Source of the DNA: an uncultured Clostridia bacterium
Lineage (GTDB): Bacteria; Bacillota; Clostridia; UMGS1883
Assembly: GCA_934454525.1 (NCBI GenBank)
Contig: CAKSFM010000004.1
Span: forward strand, 1-64,000
Direction of reading: 5' to 3'
Length of the DNA stretch: 64,000 nt
The notes beneath the pieces were generated by a model, which saw nothing but the letters and a program-made list of their open reading frames with translations, was not told where the DNA came from and made no database searches. The position numbers were made by a program, and so were the translations under genes. Position 1 is the stretch's first letter, and the number at the start of each line of letters is the position of its first letter. This document shows, one piece after another, positions 27,101 through 33,943 of this stretch.

Positions 27101-28795
27101 ACTATTTATTTTGTTGCCGCCCAGGTCAATCGTCATATTTTTTTCGATGGTGCATTGCTCATCAACGCTTTTCAGCAGCGTGACAGTATCGTTTGCATTT
27201 GCGGCAGCAATCGCAGCTTTTACAGATGTATAGTGCTTACTGCCGTTCTTTGCCACCATTGCCTGACCGCAGTACAGGCAATTGCTGTCCGCATCAACGC
27301 CTGTGTGCTCGCATTGAGTTACAATCAAATTATAGCTCGGGAGCTGAAAATTTTTATTCTGTGCATCAGTCAGCTTAATCCACGTACTGCCGCTCTCATT
27401 GCAAAATGCAAGTCCTTTACCGGAGGGCAGCAGACCAGCAAGTGTACAATCATTCTCAAGCCGCAAGCCGTTCGCCAGAATCCTGCCGCCGTACAGCTCA
27501 GTCGTGCCGCCGTAAGCTACCAATTGCAGAAGAGTGGTGTGCTCGTTCCCCGGGTTGAAAATCAATGTGCCGCCGCTGCGCACTTCCAATCCGACAGCTC
27601 CGTTTCCGTTGCTGCTGTCAATAACCGTCAGCTTGCCTGTGCGGTTGTAGCCGCCCACATTGAGAGCACGCCCGTCAAGACTATGACCGTTCAGGTCAAG
27701 GGTGATACCATCGCTTCCGGTGTCAGCATAAATTCCTTCGGGCAGAGGCAGCTGCGGATTATTTGCAATGACAGTCACCGTGCTGCCGTCCGCCGCGGAG
27801 GTGATTGCTGTTTTCATATCGCTGTAATAATTGCCGCCGGAATCCCTTGCAACAGCCCCCTGCACCGTGATAGTTGCCTTTTGATTAACAAAAGTATTGT
27901 TCGTCGCATGCACGAACAGCGTATAATCTTTGGCAGCTGTTGCTTCCGTCGTCGGAACGGTGATTTTCCATTCGCCCTGCGTTTCCGTTTTCTCGGCTGC
28001 TGCGTCAATCTCTTCGTTGATTCCCGACTTCTGAATATATGCATTCAGCGTGTCTGTGCCGTTATAAGCTGCGGTAAACACGGCAGTCTGACCGGCAACG
28101 ATGGTTTGAGCTTCGGGCGTGAGCGTAATCGTCTCTTCCGGGGATTCGGGCTCTGAACCGCCGACCCGCGTGTTGCTGAGCTTTTTGGCAACAGCTCCGC
28201 CGACCTTGTATGTATCTGTATCGAACACTGCTTCAACCGATGTGTCGCCGTTTTCGTTGGCTGAACCGTAGAGAGCTTTTGACGCAGGTTTTGCTGCCTC
28301 ATTCAGCAGCACTGCCTTTTCGGTGCCTGAAACAGTGAAATCATCACCGTCAACATACAGTGTCTCTTTTACACCGACTTTAGCTCCGCTGATTAAGCAT
28401 CCGCCGGCATTAACCGTCAAGCCGCCGTCAATGGCTGCTTCTGCATCGGACGGCGCAGTCAGTATGAACGTTCCTTCCGAGATATTAACCGTTACCTGAC
28501 CGACAATTGTGCCGTTTTTCAGCGTCAGGCTGTCAGTGGCAACAACTTCGCCGGTGATGCTGAATCCTGCCATATCGATTGTTGTTGCGGCGTAGACAAT
28601 TATCTCATCCTCCGTGACATTGCCGAGCAAGGTAATCTCTGCATTATCATTCGCATCATCCAATGCTTCCTGCAGAGTTGCGTACGTCGTTCCGCCCATT
28701 TTGCAAACGCCGCCATCATCCGCAAGCACTGCCGCCGGCAGCAGAGAAATGCAGAAAACAAGCGCTGTAAACAGGCTCAAAACTCTTTTACTCAT
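21104..28795 (-). CDS. giant secreted multidomain protein with MBG, InlB-type and CuAO_N1-like domains
   Basis: A 2,563-residue protein. The start at 28795 (MSKRVLSLFTALVF) is chosen over one 19 codons upstream because AAGGAGA precedes it and a signal peptide ending near LPAAVLA follows. The N-terminal ~1,200 residues hold repeated units of a LDxxNGHS-type beta-solenoid pattern and Cys-rich linkers (CxYCxG, CVCGYTC). The middle has MBG-type repeats (KVYGDEPKFEL, REYGAENPVLEAEYAGF). Residues ~2362-2437 form an InlB B-repeat (FAGWYSDKEL). Residues 2438-2563 are two copper-amine-oxidase-N1-like modules (NDRTMLPARFVAENLGANV, NDRTYTPVRFIAEELGANV), a probable wall-binding domain. It probably acts as an adhesin or carbohydrate-binding protein at the surface. 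Confidence 0.9.
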   Translation of the reverse strand: MSKRVLSLFTALVFCISLLPAAVLADDGGVCKMGGTTYATLQEALDDANDNAEITLLGNVTEDEIIVYAATTIDMAGFSITGEVVATDSLTLKNGTIVGQVTVNISEGTFILTAPSDAEAAIDGGLTVNAGGCLISGAKVGVKETLYVDGDDFTVSGTEKAVLLNEAAKPASKALYGSANENGDTSVEAVFDTDTYKVGGAVAKKLSNTRVGGSEPESPEETITLTPEAQTIVAGQTAVFTAAYNGTDTLNAYIQKSGINEEIDAAAEKTETQGEWKITVPTTEATAAKDYTLFVHATNNTFVNQKATITVQGAVARDSGGNYYSDMKTAITSAADGSTVTVIANNPQLPLPEGIYADTGSDGITLDLNGHSLDGRALNVGGYNRTGKLTVIDSSNGNGAVGLEVRSGGTLIFNPGNEHTTLLQLVAYGGTTELYGGRILANGLRLENDCTLAGLLPSGKGLAFCNESGSTWIKLTDAQNKNFQLPSYNLIVTQCEHTGVDADSNCLYCGQAMVAKNGSKHYTSVKAAIAAANANDTVTLLKSVDEQCTIEKNMTIDLGGNKINSNITIKSGSTLTLAGSGTVTVVQSGTELDGVVGGALNVLSDDVIVSTLSVQQIPKPEMNLNKGTYWRIELSDNLKDIMTASGLLAKGYAFVSNGSENVVDGYVYRLDNVKIAGHTHVTTTGKCVCGYTCDHSSGYVDGKCTNCGAECPHININDTTYICNTCNMQMVVKTETKSGAIKYGADLTAAMNAAEDGTTVTLLKEASLSSNMYIIGVGKKVTLNLNGHSVDRSNRYVLGIGGTGVSEMEKGGTLAIAGAGNFLSNIIVLTSGALDLSGWRGQDFHYLSVYENSSVTGIPSEAYIGTMCLPSFKKSEINEIVLSGGSYGEICWQNFQSLDLSLGNLLASGYAFRRENGDLVPYSEKLSYDSPDNLIKNVTVVKCTDHADSDGDGRCDYCNGKLVVSIAKNGGESRVYTNLQDALDTIDDDLYIVTLLDDASGSYTLANGRSVRFIMNSKTIGELVISGGVRVALNGQTGAVNSVIFRGDSTGFNAGNKNIKIENLNVADGATWGSILPPNNMYGYNVYSDDLKSHTWYDKDTVGDRVSLSNVYVAQLPIYTEPKLMIDGEVLTGESNVSVYKPLDFSFEASVTDYYYGTGALFIQKEGASEPTRIDAVGDDDNNFNCPSKTFELSEIGTYKVWAEASKDGYTRTSKKYTLNVEANLSEAVVELEQKEFTYTPSDNGGEELEAKIKYVKLYDHEIPASEYIVSGNKGTDARDYTLTINPADGSPCTGSVSTGWKILPRVLTRIVACDYIKSYDGTTAVNADNIGKNDLPPHFHYDGGPVAGIVLEYGKDYNITGVTENYADANAESHCDVSFTVELTNPNYTFRDENDKDTKTKTVTQGMNIGKAASLPQGCEPEEGGLIVRNGAARTYAFDVSKLLKTLPEGLDYGTKIFRLKNTNILDGGYIDDNTVNISENGILTVPVKEVRTLADAEIAIVTINVVVQNYRDFTVTVMVKAKNKLVPTGNPTLSNNGEITYGDTIDKISLSGSMTGEDNEAVEGTFAWKTPTAQPSGAGDYEAEWTFTPNGDNAYMYAMATGTATIKVNKAAFPVDKIKVRPEKIEELVYKYKSGGTADPQVLHTEGSVEDGWGTMMYTTVNPETAAASDWQTTPISAADAGDYTIYYKVFGTENYLDSDYGTIKCHIEKYALYYNVICKKKTYDATTEAEFESIKFFPYSSGDEEVKFSSDDYEVKNLKYNSPNAGAGFGEGAVEASGDVSLKDTPATRNYKLKEGGRIYGYIKTAVFPDVANFHDYEFEIRYNDMAPKTFGAKAFGAQKDEGYEVNSDGTTRPGTDAELNSKIRRILNKDGTCSFYLTEPLTEAYIGKKFVEKMRISSAHDNYCSDPDGEQTLSVVITIVGKATPELSVDPVSADYDGKPVSADKVSGKATYNGTDVKGTWSWENDNSPTNVADSGEYTVVFTPEDTDAYHSASKKVDVKVNPCTTAPNAELSESEYTYDGNEKKPAVTVKVDGRTLEEGKDYEISYSNNKNAGTAAVTITSKANYGFSEVKKSFKINKAAIKVKPKSISKVYGDEPKFELESGSLLITADELAEFAKAAVFASGGTAKTAPVNANGYEITAQLANNETDNLILEVEGTGVLTVTKAPLTITVKDVSREYGAENPVLEAEYAGFKNDENESALTGELKFSYDESINAQTPVGTHTGVTNAYGLDSDNYEITYAKGNLTITKIPVAISAGASRRGTLIVIFDKTVEGITAANFKVSDGEKEVEVTSVSASEDKMTYMLSGNFAAGTEYTITADLSGAAADDTHELANTTVTATPVRSGSSGGGGKTAAKYTVTFETNGGSAVAGQTVPGNAAVKEPAAPAKDGYDFAGWYSDKELKSKYDFSAKVTKSITLYAAWNEKGREEKQFILTIGEKEANVFGEIKTNDVAPEIVNDRTMLPARFVAENLGANVGWDEEKRLVTITGKSLKTGEEVTILITIGEKAAVVNGKELKLDSAAFIENDRTYTPVRFIAEELGANVEWLEKDRKVVITK

Positions 28796-28864
28796 GAACA
28801 ATTCTCCTTGTATATAAATTAAAAAATTAAAAGCATAATATCTGTTGCACACAGCTTTTTTATT

Positions 28865-28893
28865 ATTATAACATATATAATTTGATTTGTCAT
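28865..28893 (-). promoter_or_regulatory. promoter of the giant protein gene
   Basis: Minus strand: ATGACA (28893-28888) and TATAAT (28870-28865), spacing 17 bases, ~70 bases before the chosen ATG. Confidence 0.65.
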
Positions 28894-28927
28894 CATCCCA
28901 AAGTATGATTTATTATTTTTTATATAC

Positions 28928-28964
28928 AAACAGAGTACAGTCCGAAACGAACTGCACCCTGTTT
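28928..28964 (-). terminator. imperfect hairpin downstream of the flavodoxin gene
   Basis: AAACAG-GT-CAGT-CG pairs with CG-ACTG-AC-CTGTTT across a 3-base centre, with three single-base mismatches. It lies just past the flavodoxin stop and probably terminates that operon. Confidence 0.55.
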
Positions 28965-28976
28965 GCCATTATTGCT

Positions 28977-29408
28977 TTATATGCCTGCGGCTGTTTTTCC
29001 GAGTTCGCGGCACTGCTCGAGCGCCGCTTCATCCGGAGCATCGTTAACAATCAAGCCTTCTCCTCCGATTAAATTTACGCCGCTGCTTTTAACACGTTCC
29101 TCCCAGCTGCGCATCCACTCTCCGTCTCCCCAGCCATAGGAGCCGAACAGAGCAACATTTTTACCGGCAAGCTTTGATTCAATTGCCGCAAAAAACGGTT
29201 CAAATTCGTCCTCTTCCAAAACCTCTGCGCCCATTGCCGGGCACCCCAATATAAGGGTATCATACTGAATAGCGTCCTCCGCAGAGATATCGGAAACAGA
29301 AAAGCATGCCGCATCCGGATTAACCGCTTTTGCCCCTTCCGACACAGCGTTTGCCATAGCCTCGGTATTGCCTGTGCCACTCCAATAAATAATCACTGTT
29401 TTACTCAT
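28977..29408 (-). CDS. flavodoxin
   Basis: A 143-residue short-chain flavodoxin. The FMN phosphate loop is WSGTGNTEAMA near the N-terminus, followed by the 50s-loop region LILGCPAMGAEVLEEDEF and the GSYGWGDGEWM segment with aromatic FMN contacts. It carries low-potential electrons in place of ferredoxin and is commonly induced under iron limitation. It is preceded by DUF3793 and an operator-bearing promoter, which fits iron- or metal-dependent control. Confidence 0.95.
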   Translation of the reverse strand: MSKTVIIYWSGTGNTEAMANAVSEGAKAVNPDAACFSVSDISAEDAIQYDTLILGCPAMGAEVLEEDEFEPFFAAIESKLAGKNVALFGSYGWGDGEWMRSWEERVKSSGVNLIGGEGLIVNDAPDEAALEQCRELGKTAAGI

Positions 29409-29449
29409 TATGTAAAACCTCCTTCAAAAAATATATGCAAACATAAAAA

Positions 29450-30007
29450 CTATGCCGGCGTACGAAAAATCTGTGCAAGCGTTTTTCCCTTTTGCGTTAT
29501 GCTGCGCACAAGCGCTGTTCTGCAAGATTTAAAGCGGCAGAACAGCCTTTCGGCTTCTTCGGGATTATGGTATACTCTCCATTCCCCGACGAGCAGGCAT
29601 CCCCTCTCGCGGTTATTGATAAAACAATATATATCATGCAGCGGATAACCGAGAAAAACCCCGATTTCATGTGGAAACGTTTCATTTTCAAGTCTTCTTT
29701 TCAGTATTTCGAGATATGCTTCAAGCCGCCCTGTTTTCGGGTAACCGTACCCGGCAAGAAACGCTCTGCTTCCGTGCAGACAAAGATGTCTTTCCAAAAC
29801 CGTTCTCCGGTACGCAATTACAAGCGTTCGCTCGGCACATTCGCACAGGATTTCGATGTAAATATCCTTGGGATTCAGCTCACTGTTCAGCCGATAAAGC
29901 TCTCTCTGCAAATCGGGAAATTCCGAATTATTCAGCGATACAAGATTCGATGGTTTTATCCCTGCAAATGCGGGTGCACAATAATACGCCAATAACGCCT
30001 CAAGCAT
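29450..30007 (-). CDS. DUF3793-family protein
   Basis: A 185-residue protein with AAAGGAG upstream of its ATG. It has the DUF3793 pattern: a substrate-like N-terminus (CAPAFAGIKPSNLVSL), then FLAGYGYP and FPHEIGVFLGYPLHDIYCFI, and the C-terminal WRVYHNPEEAERLFCRFKSC. The biochemical function is unknown. The family is typically found next to flavodoxins and iron or metal uptake genes in Clostridia; here it is the first gene of a two-gene unit with flavodoxin. A role in iron or redox homeostasis is inferred from neighbours only. Confidence 0.85.
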   Translation of the reverse strand: MLEALLAYYCAPAFAGIKPSNLVSLNNSEFPDLQRELYRLNSELNPKDIYIEILCECAERTLVIAYRRTVLERHLCLHGSRAFLAGYGYPKTGRLEAYLEILKRRLENETFPHEIGVFLGYPLHDIYCFINNRERGCLLVGEWRVYHNPEEAERLFCRFKSCRTALVRSITQKGKTLAQIFRTPA

Positions 30008-30024
30008 CTTTAACTCCTTTTTAG

Positions 30025-30040
30025 GTTAGTCATCACTAAC
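30025..30040. promoter_or_regulatory. operator copy 1: GTTAGT-N4-ACTAAC
   Basis: GTTAGT (30025-30030) and ACTAAC (30035-30040) lie directly before the DUF3793 ribosome binding site. It is the same half-site and spacing as the sites at 30076 and 30790. Confidence 0.6.
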
Positions 30041-30075
30041 TCATTCGCAAAAAATATATGCCGATATTTGGCAGT

Positions 30076-30136
30076 GCATAAGTTAGTTTAGACTAACTTA
30101 TGCATTAAGCATAACATATTTATTCGCCTGTGTCAA
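30076..30136 (-). promoter_or_regulatory. promoter plus 28-bp palindromic operator of the DUF3793-flavodoxin unit
   Basis: Minus strand: TTGACA (30136-30131), 17 bases, TATGCT (30113-30108). Immediately downstream lies a perfect palindrome with 12-bp arms (30076-30087 and 30092-30103) centred on TTAG, containing GTTAGT-N4-ACTAAC. The position over the transcription start fits a repressor site. The half-site resembles GTTAG/CTAAC of DtxR/IdeR boxes, but the spacing differs. Confidence 0.7.
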
Positions 30137-30193
30137 TAGCTATCAGAAATTTTTCCGCAAAAAAACAGGATCGCAGAAGCCACAACCCGGCAA

Positions 30194-30233
30194 GTAAGTA
30201 TTGCCCTGTTAAGAATAACAGGGCAATACTTAC
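30194..30233. terminator. 18-bp perfect hairpin downstream of the ABC remnant
   Basis: GTAAGTATTGCCCTGTTA (30194-30211) pairs perfectly with 30216-30233 around AGAA. It is the probable former terminator of the ABC exporter operon. No strong T-run is visible. Confidence 0.6.
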
Positions 30234-30273
30234 CGGACACTTCACGTTCCCTATGTTTTTTGTTCCGCAGCCG

Positions 30274-30787
30274 TCAGCTAAGCTGCAAATCCGACATTCT
30301 TTTAAATATTCCGTTTTTCTTCGTCAGCTCCTGCGGCGTTCCCTGCTCCGAAACCACTCCGTCCGACAAAACAATTATTTTATCAGCGCCTGCAACAGTT
30401 CTCATTCTGTGAGCTATAACAAGCACGGTTTTGTTTTTAATAAGCCTTGAAAGAGCGGTTTGTATTGCAGTTTCATTCTCCACATCAAGGCTTGCGGTTG
30501 CTTCATCCAGCAGAATAATGGGCGCGTCCTTCAAAAATGCCCTTGCAATTGAAATTCTCTGCCGTTCTCCGCCGAAAAGCGCACAGCCGTTTTCGCCGAT
30601 GTTCGACAACCGGAATAAGGCTTAAAATCCCGAACCGCCAGTCAAATGCTGCCAGCAGGATAATCAGTCCGGCCGGTGTTGCGATTGCCCCGTATTTATC
30701 CGGAAGCTGATGCGCAAGATATGTTTCGGCGGCACCGGTGCTGTCATTAATAATTTTGCGCAGTTTACCGCTTCCGAATATCAGCTC
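30274..30787 (-). pseudogene. remnant of an ABC-type exporter (membrane and ATPase fragments)
   Basis: The 30274-30609 part encodes the second half of an ABC ATPase: signature FGGERQR, Walker [13 protein letters not shown] and the H-loop [11 protein letters not shown]. Walker A and everything before it are missing. Upstream, 30610-30787 encodes part of an exporter membrane domain (GSGKLRKIINDSTGAAETYL, AHQLPDKYGAIATPAGLII) in a frame shifted by one at the junction near 30608. An internal deletion thus fused a membrane-domain fragment to an ATPase fragment, and the N-terminus is lost too. The leftover operator at 30790 marks the old operon start region. Confidence 0.85.
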
Positions 30788-30789
30788 TA

Positions 30790-30805
30790 ATTAGTCAAGA
30801 CTAAC
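30790..30805. promoter_or_regulatory. operator copy 3: ATTAGT-N4-ACTAAC
   Basis: ATTAGT (30790-30795) and ACTAAC (30800-30805) match the palindromes at 30025 and 30076 with one change. It sits at the 5' edge of the ABC exporter remnant, suggesting this operon once shared regulation with flavodoxin/DUF3793. Confidence 0.55.
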
Positions 30806-30827
30806 TCACCGGTTGAAAATCAGGGGT

Positions 30828-31445
30828 TTAAAACCCCATAATTTTCTGCCATCCGGCAGTATAAAAATTTCTTAACCCCGAAACATAGCCTTTTGCCTTT
30901 TCGTAAGGGATATCGTGAATGATAAGTTCAAAATATGCCGAAAACAGACCGCTGCAAAGCATATGCTCAAGCTGCGGATCGGCACTGTACTCCGGATATC
31001 CGAGCTTTTTAAGGTTTGCTGCAAATTTATGCGTTGCATTAACCTCAATTTCCACTATTTCATGAATCATATTTTCGTATTTTGTTCCCTCTGAGCACAA
31101 AAGAATCAGTTTGAACGCGTCAGCGTTTTTATACATATACTCGGTAATCCAATCCATACAGTCACCGGATATTTTCCCCATATTATCGCACTGTTTTTCG
31201 GGCGAAAGTACAGCAAAGCTTTCCTGTGCTCCGATGAATTTTTGCATCACCGTTTTATATTGTTCAGCAACAAGCGCGTCAAACAACTCCTCTTTGCTTT
31301 TGTAATATCCATAAAAAGCGCCGGTTGTAACACCTGCTGTTTTCACAATGTTGCGCAGCGAAGCTGACTTAAAGCCTTTTTTCAGAAATTCAGCTTTTGC
31401 TGCCGAAATAATTGCATCGTGTGTTCTGCTTTCCGAACTGCTCAT
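30828..31445 (-). CDS. TetR/AcrR-family transcriptional regulator
   Basis: A 205-residue regulator with GGAGGT before its ATG. The N-terminal HTH is typical: RTHDAIISAAKAEFLKKGFK, then SASLRNIVKTAGVTTGAFYG and YYKSKEELFDALV. The C-terminal ~140 residues form the ligand-binding helical domain. A large inverted repeat overlaps its promoter, supporting autorepression. The neighbouring ABC exporter remnant was probably its regulated target (efflux), which is a common pairing. Confidence 0.93.
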   Translation of the reverse strand: MSSSESRTHDAIISAAKAEFLKKGFKSASLRNIVKTAGVTTGAFYGYYKSKEELFDALVAEQYKTVMQKFIGAQESFAVLSPEKQCDNMGKISGDCMDWITEYMYKNADAFKLILLCSEGTKYENMIHEIVEIEVNATHKFAANLKKLGYPEYSADPQLEHMLCSGLFSAYFELIIHDIPYEKAKGYVSGLRNFYTAGWQKIMGF

Positions 31446-31465
31446 CCGTTTACCTCCCTCAAGCA

Positions 31466-31520
31466 GACATAGCCATATAACACCGTTACATAGTATAACA
31501 CTGTTATATGGCTATGTCAA
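31466..31520 (-). promoter_or_regulatory. TetR promoter and operator
   Basis: Minus strand: TTGACA (31520-31515), 17 bases, TATACT (31497-31492). Perfect 17-bp inverted arms at 31466-31482 (GACATAGCCATATAACA) and 31502-31518 flank the -10, with a 19-base spacer. This is the expected layout for a self-repressing TetR regulator. Confidence 0.75.
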
Positions 31521-31574
31521 TTGTTTTTTTATATTTTGCCAGTTATTTTTATATTTCCGTACAAATCAGGTTTT

Positions 31575-31937
31575 TCACACTTTCTTTTCGAGACAAACCA
31601 GCCGCACATTCGGAATTCCGTTAAAATTGCTTTCAACAATTCCGATTTCCTCATATCCAAGTCTTTGATACAGCGACCCGGCTCTTGTATTTATCACATT
31701 TGTATCCATGCGCAATGCGGTGCAGCCGTGCTGCCTTGCATAATCCTCATAAAATGCCACAAAGGCACGGCCGTAACCCTTTCCCTTTTCAAACGGATCA
31801 ACCACAAGTCCGTGAAGCACCATAATTTCATTATCATCAGCAGCATTTTTCCATGCTGCATTTTTATATTCTTCAACCTGAATTTGATTGATAATCGCTG
31901 CCGCCGCAACCTTGCCGCCATCTTTCAGTATCTCCAT
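31575..31937 (-). CDS. short GNAT-family acetyltransferase
   Basis: A 120-residue GNAT protein. The acetyl-CoA loop is VVDPFEKGKGYGRAFVAFYE, followed by the C-terminal NTRAGSLYQRLGYEEIG. The usual N-terminal ~45 residues are missing, and an in-frame TAA lies upstream of the ATG. It therefore begins at strand 2 or 3 of the fold and may be a 5'-truncated remnant still preceded by AAAGGAAA. Function as an enzyme is doubtful; the substrate is unknown. Confidence 0.7.
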   Translation of the reverse strand: MEILKDGGKVAAAAIINQIQVEEYKNAAWKNAADDNEIMVLHGLVVDPFEKGKGYGRAFVAFYEDYARQHGCTALRMDTNVINTRAGSLYQRLGYEEIGIVESNFNGIPNVRLVCLEKKV

Positions 31938-31962
31938 GATAATTTTCCTTTCCGCCCCGAAC

Positions 31963-32469
31963 TTATATTATTTCAATCTGCACTGCGCGCATTGCAGCAA
32001 TCGCCGCGGCGTGGCTCTCTCCGCTTACTCCCGCGCAGCAGCTTTCATCCACTTTAACCGCTGTTTCTGGAAATGCCGCCTTTAAAATCATGGCATTTGA
32101 AATAACACATATATCAGTGCATAAACCGCACAATTCTATTTCTTCTATATTTTCTCCGAAGCTTTTTAATATGCCCGGCAGCTCCATGCTTCCGAAAGTT
32201 GCCTTATCCGTTACAAGTTTTGCAAACGGCTTTAATTCATCGCAAATCTGCCATCCGTCCGTTCCTTTAATACAATGCTTTACCGGAAGCTTTTTCCCCT
32301 CCTGCGTCTGCAAATAATCATCCGAGTGCGTATCCCTTGTAAATACAATCCTGCCGTCAAAGCTCTGCACTTTCCGGACAACTTTCGGCACAATTGCCTC
32401 TGCCTCCTTGCTGCCAAGACTTCCGGTTATAAAATCATTCTGCATATCCACAACAATCAAATATTTCAT
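31963..32469 (-). CDS. nicotinamidase-like isochorismatase-family cysteine hydrolase
   Basis: A 168-residue protein. The start at 32469 (MKYLIVVDMQNDFITG) follows GGGAGGG; an in-frame extension upstream is non-coding. Family marks are the Asp of VVDMQNDF, the metal-site DTHSDDY, and the catalytic cysteine in CGLCTDICVISNAM with the following AMILKAAFPE helix. These match nicotinamidases (PncA), which convert nicotinamide to nicotinate in NAD salvage. It lies on the same strand as the short acetyltransferase. Confidence 0.88.
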   Translation of the reverse strand: MKYLIVVDMQNDFITGSLGSKEAEAIVPKVVRKVQSFDGRIVFTRDTHSDDYLQTQEGKKLPVKHCIKGTDGWQICDELKPFAKLVTDKATFGSMELPGILKSFGENIEEIELCGLCTDICVISNAMILKAAFPETAVKVDESCCAGVSGESHAAAIAAMRAVQIEII

Positions 32470-32524
32470 ATTTAGCCCTCCCATGCCGCTCCGAATATTT
32501 TCTATATTATAAACTGCATTGCAT

Positions 32525-32571
32525 AAAAAGTCAACCAACCGGCAGCAAAATAATTCTCCGCTGCCGATTGG
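32525..32571 (-). terminator. terminator of the eight-gene catabolic operon
   Basis: CCAACCGGCAGC (32535-32546) pairs with GCTGCCGATTGG (32560-32571), one mismatch, followed on the minus strand by TTGACTTTTT. It lies 20 bases past the fused Etf stop. Confidence 0.8.
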
Positions 32572-32590
32572 CTGATACAACGTTTGTATT

Positions 32591-33943
32591 TTAAAATGAG
32601 TCAAGTATGCCATAATCGGCATAGTCAAAAATTCTTGCATTTTTATCGGGATTTATTGCAATAACGGTTTTTGCCCCCTCAATGCCGCAGGTGTGCTGAA
32701 TTGCCCCTGAAATTCCGACGGCAATATATATAAGCGGCGAAATTGTTTTTCCCGTCAGCCCTATCTGATATTTATAATCAATCCGATTCATATCCACAAG
32801 ACCCCGCGAAGCACCTATTGTGCCTCCGATTTTCGCAGCCAGTTCACGGAGCTTATCTGTTTTGTCATAAATGCCCTTGCCGCCTGCAACAACAATATCA
32901 CTGCTTTTGCTCTCCGTTCTGACAGTTGCTGTCTGCGGAAGCGTTCGGCACACAATTTTTGCCGTGACATTCCCGCCCCGTGCAGGTCTGAACATAAAAA
33001 GTTTTTCACCGTCTGTTTCAAGCCGTGTACAGTCGGCACACAGTCCCGTCTGCAGAATGGCGGCAGCTATGGGAGCGTTCTTTCTCCCCCACAAATCGGC
33101 GTTCCAAAGAATTGTTTCGGGTTTTTCCTCCATTGCTCTCCGTGCAATCTGCGCGGCGCTGCTCTTTTCTATTAAAACAACGTTTTCCGCGATTTCAGCC
33201 GCTTTCCCGTACACCTCTTCACCGACTGCCCATACTTCTTTGAGTTTTTTTCCGGTGTGTTCCGGTTTATTTTCAATGCGCTCTGTCTTTTTCAGCCTTT
33301 CAACAAGCGGATAAAGCTCCTCCGGAGATATAAAGGTGCATTTTCTTCTTCCGGATTCATTTTCAAAGGTTTGTATAACCTTTGTCGGAGAGCCATTAAG
33401 TCCGCACCTTGCTTCATCGCAGCCGATTACAGCATTATCTGCAATTTCAACCTGCCTCTGCTTTGAAAAAATGCTTGGGAAACGCAGTGTGTAAGTTCGT
33501 TCCATTGTTATAAGAAGCGGCAATGAATGTTTTTCTTCTCCCGTCCGCGCCGATATACTCAAACCACCGTCAGCAGCAGCCACCTCAAGCGCATTTGTGA
33601 CAACATCAATTCCCAGCATCTGAGCAAGCATCGGACCAACCTGCGCAGTGTCTCCGTCAATGCTTTGCCTGCCGCACAGTATCAAATCGTATTCATATTT
33701 TTTGATTGCCTCCGCAAGGATATAAGATGTTGCCAGCGTGTCCGACCCGGCATATATTTTGTCGGATATAAGCACTGCTTTTGCGCCGAGCCTTGTCAAA
33801 GACTCCAAAATCTCTTTCGTGCTTTGCGGACCCATAGATATTACAGTAACGTCATCGCTCAGTCTCAGCGCACATTCAAGCGCCGATTCATCGAACGGAT
33901 TAAGCGCTCCGTTACACACCTTTGCGCATACCAGTATTTTCAT
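32591..33943 (-). CDS. fused electron-transfer flavoprotein EtfB-EtfA
   Basis: A 450-residue single-chain Etf. Residues ~1-235 are the beta subunit (MKILVCAKVCNGALNPFDES, then GRQSIDGDTAQVGPMLAQML with the nucleotide-binding DGDTAQVGP). Residues ~240-450 are a shortened alpha subunit with its FAD domain (GASRGLVDMNRIDYKYQIGL, then TGKTISPLIYIAVGISGAIQH). Separate Etf subunits usually total ~580-700 residues, so the alpha domain I is reduced. No acyl-CoA dehydrogenase is nearby, so the partner is probably the GlcD/GlcF pair in this operon. Its ATG overlaps the FGGY kinase stop as TGATG. Whether it bifurcates electrons cannot be read here. Confidence 0.93.
   Translation of the reverse strand: MKILVCAKVCNGALNPFDESALECALRLSDDVTVISMGPQSTKEILESLTRLGAKAVLISDKIYAGSDTLATSYILAEAIKKYEYDLILCGRQSIDGDTAQVGPMLAQMLGIDVVTNALEVAAADGGLSISARTGEEKHSLPLLITMERTYTLRFPSIFSKQRQVEIADNAVIGCDEARCGLNGSPTKVIQTFENESGRRKCTFISPEELYPLVERLKKTERIENKPEHTGKKLKEVWAVGEEVYGKAAEIAENVVLIEKSSAAQIARRAMEEKPETILWNADLWGRKNAPIAAAILQTGLCADCTRLETDGEKLFMFRPARGGNVTAKIVCRTLPQTATVRTESKSSDIVVAGGKGIYDKTDKLRELAAKIGGTIGASRGLVDMNRIDYKYQIGLTGKTISPLIYIAVGISGAIQHTCGIEGAKTVIAINPDKNARIFDYADYGILDSF

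Noticed and set aside
27155..28156. Long open frame (333 codons) opposite the giant secreted protein gene
   Set aside because: Rich in Cys/Arg/Ile with no family resemblance; the opposite strand encodes a clear signal peptide and repeat protein.
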